Origin: Clostridiales bacterium
GTDB lineage: Bacteria > Bacillota > Clostridia > Christensenellales > CAG-138
Reading direction: 5' to 3'
NCBI GenBank assembly: GCA_003486785.1
Contig: DNFZ01000039.1
Location: 1-16,963 of the forward strand
Length of the DNA: 16,963 bases
In this document: one piece after another, positions 7,211-13,915 of the stretch
Layout: every line of letters starts with the position of its first letter
Numbering within the stretch: position 1 is the first letter of the stretch
Translations under genes and position numbers: made by a program
Notes under the pieces: generated by a model
Seen by the model: the letters and a program-made list of their open reading frames with translations, nothing else
Told to the model about the DNA's origin: nothing
Databases searched by the model: none

Positions 7211-7236
7211 AAAACCCCGCGGCGTTGCGGGGTTTT
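7211..7236. terminator. Perfect bidirectional terminator-like hairpin
   Basis: AAAACCCCGC and GCGGGGTTTT form a perfect 10-base stem around a 6-base loop, with A- and T-tracts that would serve either strand. No intact gene lies between it and the terminator at 7106, so what it terminates is unclear; it marks the left edge of the AT-rich island. The remaining stretch to the RES promoter (7237-7368) holds only a loose inverted repeat, TGCCGT (7262) and ACGGCA (7304), and no recognisable gene. Confidence 0.7.
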
Positions 7237-7368
7237 GGTGTATTGTGAAAATAAGCGATGATGCCGTAAGGCGCCGGGTTCCTATACTTAAGAATCATCT
7301 TTGACGGCAAATTGCGGGTTTTGAATTCTAAACAAAACGAGGAAGCCAAACTACTAGAAAAAGATGAA

Positions 7369-7388
7369 ACAACAAACGACTTTGTTGT
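7369..7388. promoter_or_regulatory. Dyad overlapping the -35 of the RES promoter, possible operator
   Basis: ACAACAAA and TTTGTTGT form a perfect 8-base inverted repeat around CGAC, covering the -35 box. A repressor bound here would block transcription. It lacks a T-run and is too close upstream of the promoter to look like a terminator of anything visible. An operator role is inference. Confidence 0.45.
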
Positions 7389-7409
7389 GGTCGATACAAC
7401 TGATATAAT
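7382..7409 (+). promoter_or_regulatory. Promoter of the RES gene
   Basis: TTGTTG (7382-7387) and a perfect TATAAT (7404-7409) are separated by 16 bases. Two dyads overlap the core (7369-7388 and 7391-7419). The predicted leader to the RES start is about 80 bases. Confidence 0.6.
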
Positions 7410-7419
7410 TAGTTATCGA
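7391..7419. promoter_or_regulatory. Dyad flanking the -10 of the RES promoter
   Basis: TCGATACAACT and AGTTATCGA are inverted copies apart from two extra bases in the left arm, and they bracket the TATAAT box. Together with the neighbouring dyad this suggests a repressor-controlled promoter, as in toxin-antitoxin operons, but no regulator gene is adjacent. Confidence 0.4.
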
Positions 7420-7494
7420 TGATTTACTGGAAACTATTAATAAAGCAAGCAGGAAAACTATATCGTCAAGAATGAAGTGTTCGAAGGAGTAATT

Positions 7495-8346
7495 ATGATG
7501 ATTGATGAACTAAAATACGAAGCTCTTTTGAACACGGAAGAAATTCGAAGAAGAATAGAGAAATTTGAATCCCTAGATCTTTCATTTACAAGTTCAGAAC
7601 AAATATTGAGTGCGATTCTTGATATATTTAGTGTTGAGGATGAGGGAAAAAAGACGTTTATATTTGAATACGTTTTAACAACAATGTCTAATCATGAACG
7701 TTTTTATAGGGTAAGAAAACTGGATAGCTTCCCCCAAAATCGAGCTCCATGCGAAGCAGATTTTTGGAATCATCCCGAAGCACCTATAAACAGGTTCAAT
7801 AGGGCAGGTGAAAAAGTCCTTTATGCTTCGAAGGATGTTGAAACACCTCTACAAGAATTACGAGTTGGGAAAAGCGAACCCTTCATTCTCATTGAGTACA
7901 TAAACACACTTCCTCTCATATTATGTCCATCGGAGATAAGCAACCGATATAGTGATAAAAAACCCATAAGTGAAGCATTGGGGATGCTAAACAACTTTAT
8001 TACTAGTCTTGCCAGAATCAATGTTGGCGAAAATGAGCGTTATAAATATAAAGCTACTCGTGCTCTTGCCGACCTCTTATATATGCTGACTGATAGCTTA
8101 GAAGAAACGCTTGATGGTATTTTCTATGTCTCGGTTCACACGGGTGAGATGAAAAACATAGCAATCAAAGGAAAAAAGCTAAACAAATTGATGATCAATA
8201 ATATGTGGGTTGCTAGTAGAAATGAATTAAATACAATAAACCTCTACAAACAGATATTTATTGAGTCAGGTACAATTCGATGCGAGAAGGTCTCGCTGTC
8301 ATCTATTGAGCACTTCGCTAGAAACATCTCCCTTATTCCCTATTGA
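7495..8346 (+). CDS. RES-domain protein, stand-alone
   Basis: RES domains include NAD+-degrading toxins (NAD+ phosphorylases) normally paired with an Xre-type antitoxin. Counting from the ATG at 7495 (283 residues), FYRVRK (70-75) opens the domain, NRFNRAGEKVLYAS (R100, Y110) matches the RES pattern G-R-W-N-x-x-G-x-x-V-x-Y-x-S, E121 follows in LQELR, and FYVSV supplies S213. The first 70 residues are a helical extension, as in RES proteins that carry an extra N-terminal domain. AAGGAG precedes the start; 7498 is equally possible, and a GTG at 7477 lies upstream of the Shine-Dalgarno site and is unlikely. The gene is AT-rich (20 of 60 bases G+C at 7501-7560) and uses AGA and ATA codons unlike its neighbours, which points to transfer. 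No antitoxin gene is visible. Toxicity is inference. Confidence 0.75.
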   Translation: MMIDELKYEALLNTEEIRRRIEKFESLDLSFTSSEQILSAILDIFSVEDEGKKTFIFEYVLTTMSNHERFYRVRKLDSFPQNRAPCEADFWNHPEAPINRFNRAGEKVLYASKDVETPLQELRVGKSEPFILIEYINTLPLILCPSEISNRYSDKKPISEALGMLNNFITSLARINVGENERYKYKATRALADLLYMLTDSLEETLDGIFYVSVHTGEMKNIAIKGKKLNKLMINNMWVASRNELNTINLYKQIFIESGTIRCEKVSLSSIEHFARNISLIPY

Positions 8347-8400
8347 GTTCACCGAAATACAGTTTATTATGCAATTGGGCAATCTAACTCCGCAAGACAC

Positions 8401-8430
8401 AAGAAAGACCCTTTCGGTTCTTTTCTTTGT
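8401..8430. terminator. Terminator between convergent RES and phosphomutase genes
   Basis: AAAGACC pairs with GGTTCTTT (one bulged base) around CTTTC. T-rich sequence follows on the plus strand (TTTTCTTTG) and a pyrimidine run follows on the minus strand, so it may serve both convergent genes. The stem is imperfect. Confidence 0.5.
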
Positions 8431-8443
8431 CTCTTAGTAAGTT

Positions 8444-9955
8444 TTACAACCCCTTCAACCCACTCGTCTCCAGCTTGTCATACCCGCTCAAAAACGCATA
8501 CAGCTTCTGTGCGATCTGGTGCACGCCGCCCGCGCTGTTGCTCTCGATATTCAGCGGCATGAGCGGATCGTGCAGCGACATGCGAAGCAAAAACCACCCG
8601 TCGCCCTCGCCCGCGCCAAATGACACGCGAAGCCCTTCGTAGTTCTCCTTTGCCACGTCCCACTTCTCTTTTGCCGCATAGGCGGCAAGGTCTTTGAGCA
8701 CGCCGCTGCCATACGCCGCAAACTCGGGAATGAGGATATTCATGCGCACCTCGACGCTCTCCTGCGGCTCCGCAAGCGAATCGATCAGCGAAAACAGCGT
8801 GCGGTTCTCCTTCTTGAGCTGCGCCATCTTGATGAGCAGCTTGGTGATCAAATAAGCGCCGTCGTCAAGGAAGTAGTTTTCCTTCAGCGCCCCGTGCCCG
8901 CTGGTCTCGATGGCGAGCTGGCTGTCGCGGCCGGCCTTGTTGATGCGGATGGACTCGCTGATGACGTTTTTATACCCGCGCTTAAAGCGGTGATGCACGC
9001 CGCCATTCTGCGCGATAAACGCGGCAAGGCCGCTTGAGGTAATCGAGTCCGTGACGATGGTCGTGCCCGGGTGCTCCTCGAGCAGCACGGCGGAGATGAG
9101 CGCGATCAAACGGTTTCTATTGATCTCCTTGCCGTCGTTTGCCACCGCGCCCGCGCGATCCACATCGGTATCAAATATGATGCCCATATCGGCTTTGTTA
9201 CGCAGCACGCACTGCGCGATGGAGTCCATCGCCGCCTTGTCCTCGGGGTTTGGCTGATGGTTGGGGAAATGCCCGTCGGGCTCGAGAAACTGGCTGCCGG
9301 TCGTATCCGCGCCCAGCGGCTGCAGCACGCGATCCACAAAAAAACCGCCCGCGCCGTTGCCCGCGTCCACCACGATGCGAAACCCCTTGAGCGGATGGTC
9401 ATAATCCGCGGCGTTGACCCCGCTGCGAATGCGCTCAACGAGCCCCGCGGCATAGACACAGAGAAAATCGACCCGCGTGAGCACGCCTCGCTCCACGGCG
9501 GGGATAAACGCGTTTGCCTCGGCGCTGGCCAGGATGGCGGCGATGTCGCTCTTCTCCAGCCCGCCGTCCTTCGTGAAAAACTTCATGCCGTTGCGGTTCC
9601 AGGGCAGGTGGCTCGCGGTGAGCATGATAGCTCCATCGTATGCATAGCCCGGTGTCACGGTGCTCATAAACATAGACGGCGTGCTGGCAAGGCCGAAGGA
9701 CGCAAGATCCGCGCCCATAGAGACGATTGCTTCCGCTGCGGCGTCGAGCAGCGCCTCGCCGGAGAGGCGGGAGTCCCGCCCGATGGAGAGCCTCAGCTCG
9801 CTCTTGCCCGTGCGCTCCTGCAAAAACAGCACAAACGCCTTTGCGATGTTCATGACAGCCTCCGTGCTCAGCGTCACCGGCTGGCCTTCAATGCCCTCCA
9901 TGGCAACGCCGCGGATGTCACTGCCGTTTTGCAGCTTTCGATAGTCGATTCCCAT
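8444..9955 (-). CDS. Phosphohexomutase (phosphomannomutase/phosphoglucomutase family)
   Basis: Alpha-D-phosphohexomutase that moves phosphate between C6 and C1 of a hexose, feeding cell-wall or exopolysaccharide nucleotide sugars. The four domains are complete in 503 residues. The phosphorylated serine is S115 in TASHLPWNRNGMKFF; the metal loop is DTDVDRAG (D262, D264, D266); the sugar-binding loop is ETSGHGALKEN (E350-H354); the C-terminal domain ends in RMSLHDPLMPLNIES. The TASHLPWNRNG form differs from the common TASHNP, so whether glucose, mannose or another sugar phosphate is preferred is open. I chose the ATG at 9955 (MGIDYRKLQNGSDIRG aligns with family starts); an in-frame ATG at 9994 adds 13 basic residues with no family match. 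It is convergent with the RES gene and divergent from nadD. Confidence 0.88.
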   Translation of the reverse strand: MGIDYRKLQNGSDIRGVAMEGIEGQPVTLSTEAVMNIAKAFVLFLQERTGKSELRLSIGRDSRLSGEALLDAAAEAIVSMGADLASFGLASTPSMFMSTVTPGYAYDGAIMLTASHLPWNRNGMKFFTKDGGLEKSDIAAILASAEANAFIPAVERGVLTRVDFLCVYAAGLVERIRSGVNAADYDHPLKGFRIVVDAGNGAGGFFVDRVLQPLGADTTGSQFLEPDGHFPNHQPNPEDKAAMDSIAQCVLRNKADMGIIFDTDVDRAGAVANDGKEINRNRLIALISAVLLEEHPGTTIVTDSITSSGLAAFIAQNGGVHHRFKRGYKNVISESIRINKAGRDSQLAIETSGHGALKENYFLDDGAYLITKLLIKMAQLKKENRTLFSLIDSLAEPQESVEVRMNILIPEFAAYGSGVLKDLAAYAAKEKWDVAKENYEGLRVSFGAGEGDGWFLLRMSLHDPLMPLNIESNSAGGVHQIAQKLYAFLSGYDKLETSGLKGL

Positions 9956-10048
9956 TCGATACCCCGCTTTCCGATCGTGTTTGCCCGAACGCAAACGGCG
10001 CGGCCTGCGCAGCCTGCCAGCGAGCGTTTCTAATAATTATACACAGTT

Positions 10049-10077
10049 ATTGTCGCATCCCGTTTCGTGTTTGTCAA
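10049..10077 (-). promoter_or_regulatory. Possible promoter of the phosphohexomutase
   Basis: On the minus strand a perfect TTGACA (10077-10072) is followed after 17 bases by GACAAT (10054-10049), four of six consensus bases. A perfect TATAAT lies a little further downstream (10041-10036) without a -35 at the right distance. One of these two -10 boxes is probably used. Confidence 0.4.
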
Positions 10078-10084
10078 TTCCGCA

Positions 10085-10110
10085 CGGGTTCCGGGCTCCG
10101 GATAAACCCG
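10085..10110. repeat. Hairpin in the divergent intergenic region
   Basis: CGGGTT pairs with AACCCG, with CCGG pairing with CCGG inside. It lies between the divergent phosphohexomutase and nadD promoters, right before the nadD -35 region, so it could be an operator shared by both; this is inference. Confidence 0.35.
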
Positions 10111-10113
10111 CTC

Positions 10114-10142
10114 TTTTACCGCGCGGAAAAACATGGTATCCT
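10114..10142 (+). promoter_or_regulatory. Probable promoter of nadD-yqeK
   Basis: TTTTAC (10114-10119), a 17-base spacer and TATCCT (10137-10142) with an extended -10 TG (10134-10135). Both boxes are imperfect. Confidence 0.4.
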
Positions 10143-10236
10143 AATAGCGGGAAGTAAGTTTTATCCCATCCGGCTGCGTAGATGAACAGGAAAGCCGATT
10201 TGAGGAAGAACACGAGAGGGGCAAAGGGCGGCAACC

Positions 10237-11436
10237 ATGCGAATCGGACTGCTCGGCGGCACATTTAACCCCATCCACCGCGCGCATGTGCAGATGGCGC
10301 AGATTGCGCGGGACGAAGCCGCGCTGGATCTGGTGCTGCTCATGCCTGCCGCCGACCCGCCGCATAAGCCCGTGGACGGCGAGGTGCCCGCAAGCGTCCG
10401 CCTCTGGCTTGCGCAGCTCGCGATTTTCGGCGAGGCGCGCATGGAGGTGAGCGACGCGGAGATCCTCCGCGGGGGAAAGAGCTATACGCTACTCACCTTG
10501 CAGGAGCTTGTCCTGCGCTGTCCCGAAGCGGAGCTGTTCCTGATCATCGGCAGCGATATGCTCAGCGACCTGCCAAACTGGTATCACCCCGAAGAGGTGC
10601 TCAAGATGGCAAGCGTGCTGTGCGTGCCGCGCGTGGGCATCGATCAGGACGACGAGCAGACCGCACAAATGCTGCGGGAACGGTACGGCGCAAGTGTGCG
10701 CCTGCTTTCCGCCAAGGCGGATGTCATCTCGTCTACCGATATTCGAGCGCGCTTGTCTGCCGGGCTTCCGGTGGAGGGCATGCTGTCGGATCTGGTGGAA
10801 CAGGCCGTCTACGAGAGCGGCGACTATTTTCCGCAAGAGGTGCGCGCGCTGCAGGAGAAATGCCGCGCGGCGCTTTCCCCGAAGCGGTATCATCACGTTT
10901 GCGGCACCATGCGCGCGGCGGCAGCGCTCGCGGTGTTCTGGCGGCAGGATGCGCAAAAAGCGCGGATTGCAGCGCTGCTGCATGACTGCGCAAAGTGCCT
11001 CGATCTGCTCTCGCAGGAGGTGCTCTCCGGCGACGAGACGGGGATAGCCCCCGTCCATCATGCGTTTGCGGGCGCGGTTGTGGCCAGGATGGAATACGGC
11101 ATTACGGATGATGCGATTCTCGGCGCAATCCGGCGGCACACGACCGGAGACTGGGGCATGACGGACTTTGACGCGCTGATTTTCTCGGCGGATCTCATCG
11201 AGCCCACGCGCTCGTTTTCCGGCGTGGAGGATGACCGCGCGCGCGTCACGGAGGACATCGACGGCTATATGCGCTATGCGCTCCGGCGCGTGGCACAGCT
11301 GGTCGCGGAAAAGGGAAGGCAGGCGCACCCTGCATCGGCGCGGGCGATGGCCTGGTATGCGGCAAAGCAGCGCGGCGCGCGAGAAGCGATCATGAAACCA
11401 ACACAGACAAACAACGACACGGAGGAATACAATTGA
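10237..11436 (+). CDS. nadD: NadD-YqeK fusion: nicotinate-nucleotide adenylyltransferase with HD-domain phosphohydrolase
   Basis: Residues 1-200 are a complete NadD, which adenylates nicotinate mononucleotide in NAD synthesis: nucleotidyltransferase motif GGTFNPIHRAH (7-17), PPHK (41-44), GSDMLSDLPNWYHPE (105-119) and ISSTDIR (164-170). Residues 205-385 are a YqeK-type HD domain, known in other bacteria as a symmetrical Ap4A hydrolase: YHH (218-220), LLHDCAK (247-253; H249, D250), HH (274-275), RRH (299-301) and SAD (317-319). The genes are usually separate but adjacent in Bacillota; here there is no stop or start between them, so one 399-residue protein is made. A GGGCGG motif lies six bases before the ATG. 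Its stop overlaps the TTG start of rsfS by four bases, indicating translational coupling. The fused form would couple NAD synthesis to removal of dinucleoside polyphosphates, which is inference. Confidence 0.92.
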   Translation: MRIGLLGGTFNPIHRAHVQMAQIARDEAALDLVLLMPAADPPHKPVDGEVPASVRLWLAQLAIFGEARMEVSDAEILRGGKSYTLLTLQELVLRCPEAELFLIIGSDMLSDLPNWYHPEEVLKMASVLCVPRVGIDQDDEQTAQMLRERYGASVRLLSAKADVISSTDIRARLSAGLPVEGMLSDLVEQAVYESGDYFPQEVRALQEKCRAALSPKRYHHVCGTMRAAAALAVFWRQDAQKARIAALLHDCAKCLDLLSQEVLSGDETGIAPVHHAFAGAVVARMEYGITDDAILGAIRRHTTGDWGMTDFDALIFSADLIEPTRSFSGVEDDRARVTEDIDGYMRYALRRVAQLVAEKGRQAHPASARAMAWYAAKQRGAREAIMKPTQTNNDTEEYN

Positions 11437-11846
11437 ACGAAACCATCAAGCAAAAGGCGCTGGGCGTCTGCGAAGTGCTCTACAACAAGAAAGCACTCGA
11501 CATCGTCGCCATCCACGTAGCGGATAAAACCATCGTTGCGGACTGGTTCATCATCTGCAGCGGCAGAGCCGTGCAGCAGGTCAAGTCGCTTGCCGACGAG
11601 GTGGATCACAAGGCGGAGGAGCTCGGCCTTACCCTGCGCCGCAGTGAGGGCTACGGCGAGGGAAAATGGGTCGTGCTGGACTTTGCGGACATTCTTGTGC
11701 ATATCTTCTATCCCGATGAGCGCAAGTATTACAACATGGAGCGCCTCTGGGACGAGGACGACAGCGCCATTCGCTATTCGCTGCTCAGAGAGGAAGAAGA
11801 GCGCGAGGCCGCCCGTTTGAAAAAAGAGCAGGGCGCAAAAGAATAA
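11433..11846 (+). CDS. rsfS: Ribosomal silencing factor RsfS
   Basis: Binds ribosomal protein L14 on the 50S subunit and blocks subunit joining when nutrients are short. The 137-residue product shows the RsfS core: KKALDIVAIHVADKTIVADWFIICSG near residues 19-44, then RSEGYGEGKWVVLDFADILVHIFYPDERKYYNMERLWDE. The charged C-terminal tail (EEEEREAARLKKEQGAKE) is variable in the family. Translation starts at a TTG with GGAGG seven bases upstream; the TTG overlaps the nadD-yqeK stop. No terminator follows directly, so the next small gene may share the transcript. Confidence 0.95.
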   Translation: MNETIKQKALGVCEVLYNKKALDIVAIHVADKTIVADWFIICSGRAVQQVKSLADEVDHKAEELGLTLRRSEGYGEGKWVVLDFADILVHIFYPDERKYYNMERLWDEDDSAIRYSLLREEEEREAARLKKEQGAKE

Positions 11847-11981
11847 TCCCCGTTTGAATGGCTAGCACATAGTCCGGCAAAAGACAGGCAGACGCGGGAG
11901 CAACAGCAGCCTACGAAGGACTACACTTATTCCGACACGGTACCCCCGAAACTCATTTATTTGAAGGAGGAGGCACGCAAT

Positions 11982-12194
11982 ATGGAAGAGCATGAACTTC
12001 GGACGATTTTGCAGCGTTTTGCGGGCTCCGGCTGGGAGCTGATCGCCGCCCCCGCAACCGATTACCTGAACGGAGAGGATTGCACCGATCGCCTGATTTC
12101 CGCCGTAGAGCAGGCAAATGAGGAGTGCGGCAGCTGTGGCTGCGAGTATGATGCGTTGTATGTGAGGCTTCTGGAATTGAAAAACGCGTTGTAA
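11982..12194 (+). CDS. Small acidic hypothetical protein, 70 residues
   Basis: Not recognised. A strong Shine-Dalgarno site (AAGGAGGAGG, 11964-11973) lies eight bases before the ATG, which supports real translation; a TTG at 11961 sits at the Shine-Dalgarno site itself and is unlikely. The product is acidic and mostly helical in appearance, with a cysteine cluster CGSCGCEYD near residues 48-56 that could bind metal or form disulphides. No membrane helix is seen. It follows rsfS on the same strand, 135 bases on, and a terminator lies 17 bases after its stop, so it may be the last gene of the nadD-rsfS transcript. That gap shows no promoter or riboswitch I can name. Confidence 0.65.
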   Translation: MEEHELRTILQRFAGSGWELIAAPATDYLNGEDCTDRLISAVEQANEECGSCGCEYDALYVRLLELKNAL

Positions 12195-12211
12195 CGGGAA
12201 ATGGGACGCGA

Positions 12212-12240
12212 CCCGTCGATGGCAGTCGGCGGGTTTTTTT
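12212..12240 (+). terminator. Terminator after the small acidic protein gene
   Basis: CCCGTCGA pairs with TCGGCGGG (8 pairs, one wobble) around a 6-base loop and is followed by seven Ts. Confidence 0.9.
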
Positions 12241-12260
12241 GACAGAACATTCATACAGAC

Positions 12261-12290
12261 TTCATGCGCCGGACACAAGTGTTTTATAAG
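12261..12290 (+). promoter_or_regulatory. Weak candidate promoter of the lipoprotein gene
   Basis: TTCATG (12261-12266), an 18-base spacer and TATAAG (12285-12290), placed between the preceding terminator and the lipoprotein start. The -35 matches poorly, so this is tentative. Confidence 0.3.
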
Positions 12291-12381
12291 ATCGAATTGT
12301 ATTTACAAGGCGCGTTGCGCGTTGGAATGCTTAATGGCCTGATCGGACACATATGAACGGCACAAGGAGTGTGTATACAAA

Positions 12382-13383
12382 ATGAAACCATACTTAATGA
12401 AGCGTGTTTTTCCGCTTGCCATAGCGCTGGTGTTGCTGCTTGCCGCGGGCTGCGGCAAGTCACCCGCGCGAGGCGCAGCGCAGGCGATTGAAACAAGCAT
12501 CGTCTCCGCTGAAGAGGATGCCGCGCAAAGCGGCACGGAGGACGCGACGCACAGCAGCCTCTATTTGGTAGACGGTGAGAGCGATGAATCCGATAGCGGC
12601 GTTTACGCTTCGGACGAGGCATACGAAAACGCGGTGCTCGTGCAAAACGCGGGCGTGCTCGTCATGACGAGCGCGGACATCAATAAAATCGGGGATGCGT
12701 CCGGCGACGCATCCGGCGGGCAAAACGCAGCCATCGCGGTGCTCGGCGGCTCAGAGATGACACTCGAGCAGAGCAACGTTACCACCAATGCAACGGGTGG
12801 CATCGGGCTGTATGTTTCCGGCGCTGGCTCTGTCATGACGATTCTGGACAGCGCGATCTACACCGCGGGAGAAGCTTCGCCCGCGCTCGTCGTGACGGAC
12901 GGCGCCTTGGCGAGTATGCGGGGCGGAACGCTGGCGACAGAAGGCGGTGATGCGCCTTGTATCCTGCTCTCCGGCGGCAGCGCGCTGCTCTATGGGGTTA
13001 AGCTCTCGACGGCGGGCGAAGCGCAGCTGCACGTGCTTTCCGGCGAGAATGCGCTCACGCTTGATCAGACCGCTGTGCAAACAGATCCGGTCTTTGCGGA
13101 GGAGTGTTCGTTGCTGCTCCGGCTTCAAAACGGCGCATCGTTTACCGGTGCGCTCGGCGGCTCTCTGCCCGCCAAGGCGAGCCTTTGGCTGGACGCTTCG
13201 AGCACGCTTGCGCTCAATGCGGAAACGTACCTCGCGGTGTTTGTCAACGCAGATGCGGCGCATGCCAATATTCAGTCAAACGGCTTCAATCTCTACTATG
13301 ACTCCAACGCGCCGGAGAATGCTTATCTCGGCGGGCAGTCTTTCATGCTGCCGGGCGGCGGATTTTTAGCACCGATCATCTAA
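12382..13383 (+). CDS. Putative lipoprotein with beta-helix-like repeats
   Basis: Not assigned to a named family. Residues 1-23 form a lipoprotein signal peptide (basic MKPYLMKR, hydrophobic VFPLAIALVLLLAAG) and C24 would be lipidated, although alanine at -3 is less usual than leucine. A low-complexity acidic linker (about 28-75) follows. Residues 80-260 show short alternating hydrophobic strands with repeated patterns such as NAGVLVMTSADI, SEMTLEQSNVTT, GSVMTILDSAIYT and GALASMRGGTLAT, about 20-25 residues apart, as in right-handed parallel beta-helix proteins. It is expected on the outer face of the membrane. AAGGAG precedes the ATG by 13 bases, a long spacing; the ATG six codons in lacks a Shine-Dalgarno site. 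It lies alone between a terminator and the yhbY promoter. Adhesion or polysaccharide binding is possible but unproven. Confidence 0.7.
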   Translation: MKPYLMKRVFPLAIALVLLLAAGCGKSPARGAAQAIETSIVSAEEDAAQSGTEDATHSSLYLVDGESDESDSGVYASDEAYENAVLVQNAGVLVMTSADINKIGDASGDASGGQNAAIAVLGGSEMTLEQSNVTTNATGGIGLYVSGAGSVMTILDSAIYTAGEASPALVVTDGALASMRGGTLATEGGDAPCILLSGGSALLYGVKLSTAGEAQLHVLSGENALTLDQTAVQTDPVFAEECSLLLRLQNGASFTGALGGSLPAKASLWLDASSTLALNAETYLAVFVNADAAHANIQSNGFNLYYDSNAPENAYLGGQSFMLPGGGFLAPII

Positions 13384-13434
13384 GCTTAGGGAGCGCGTTT
13401 CGCTGTGTAAGCACTCGCTTTTTGCCTGCGCATG

Positions 13435-13443
13435 TGGTATAAT
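13435..13443 (+). promoter_or_regulatory. Extended -10 promoter of yhbY
   Basis: TGGTATAAT is a perfect -10 box (13438-13443) with the extended TG. No good -35 is seen at 17-18 bases (TCGCTT is weak), as is common for extended -10 promoters. The predicted start near 13450 leaves a leader of about 48 bases before the ATG at 13498. Confidence 0.55.
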
Positions 13444-13497
13444 CAAGCCCCAAAATAGAAAACGAATCCGCGCATGCGGGAAAGGGGATGGAAAGCT

Positions 13498-13770
13498 ATG
13501 ACCGGAGCGGAACGCGCGGAATTTCGCAGGCTCGCCAACGGGCTCAAGCCGATTTTTCAGATCGGCAAGGAGGGAGTCGGCGAGAATCTGATCAAAAGCG
13601 TAGACGAGGCGCTGGACAAGCGTGAGCTCATCAAGCTCGCGGTGCTGGAGACGAGCGCGCTCTCCTTAAAAGATGCTTCGAGCATGCTGGCGCAGGCGGT
13701 TCAGGCAGAGATCATTCAGAGCATCGGCAGAAAATTCGTCCTCTACCGAAAGAAGCCGGAAGAGAAATAG
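13498..13770 (+). CDS. yhbY: YhbY family RNA-binding protein (CRM domain)
   Basis: Small ribosome-assembly factor associated with pre-50S particles. The 90-residue product is one CRM domain: it opens TGAERAEFRRLANGLKPIFQIGKEGV, including the RNA-binding loop IGKEG (22-26), continues with VDEALDKRELIKLAVLE and closes with IGRKFVLYR. The ATG at 13498 is preceded by AAAGGGG ten bases upstream; an in-frame ATG at 13474 would add eight residues not typical of the family. In many Clostridia yhbY sits just upstream of nadD; here it lies about 2 kb downstream with its own promoter, so the usual cluster seems rearranged. Confidence 0.93.
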   Translation: MTGAERAEFRRLANGLKPIFQIGKEGVGENLIKSVDEALDKRELIKLAVLETSALSLKDASSMLAQAVQAEIIQSIGRKFVLYRKKPEEK

Positions 13771-13839
13771 GGCAGCAACCGTAGTAAACGCGGAAGATAA
13801 GAGCTGCGACAAAAAAACAGCAAAGACAGCAAAGCAAAA

Positions 13840-13867
13840 AGACCGGGTTTTTCGCCCGATCTTTTTT
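13840..13867 (+). terminator. Terminator of yhbY
   Basis: AGACCGGG pairs with CCCGATCT (7 of 8) around a 7-base loop, with six Ts at the end. The reverse strand has an A-rich flank that gives a T-run, so it could also stop the convergent gene that ends at 13916. Confidence 0.8.
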
Positions 13868-13915
13868 ATGTGGCCATGTGTTTTTCTAAGGGAACCAAAA
13901 GCGCGATCAGCCGCT

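Noticed and set aside
7419..7475. An 18-codon ORF (MIYWKLLIKQAGKLYRQE) before the RES gene as a possible antitoxin
   Set aside because: It begins only a few bases after the predicted transcription start, has no Shine-Dalgarno site and is too short for a known antitoxin fold.
9071..10033. A 320-codon plus-strand open frame opposite the phosphohexomutase
   Set aside because: It is antisense to a gene with complete catalytic motifs, has no Shine-Dalgarno site or family resemblance, and has the His- and Arg-rich composition typical of the reverse strand of GC-rich genes.
11847..11981. T-box or another riboswitch before the small acidic protein gene
   Set aside because: I looked for the T-box GGTGGNACCGCG core and a cyclic di-GMP aptamer and found neither; GACACGGTACCCCC is only a superficial likeness.
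12284..12295. TTATAAGATCGA, also found at the unit junctions of the 54-base repeat near 6135-6145
   Set aside because: Twelve shared bases without any further similarity around them is weak evidence for a sixth repeat copy; it could be chance.
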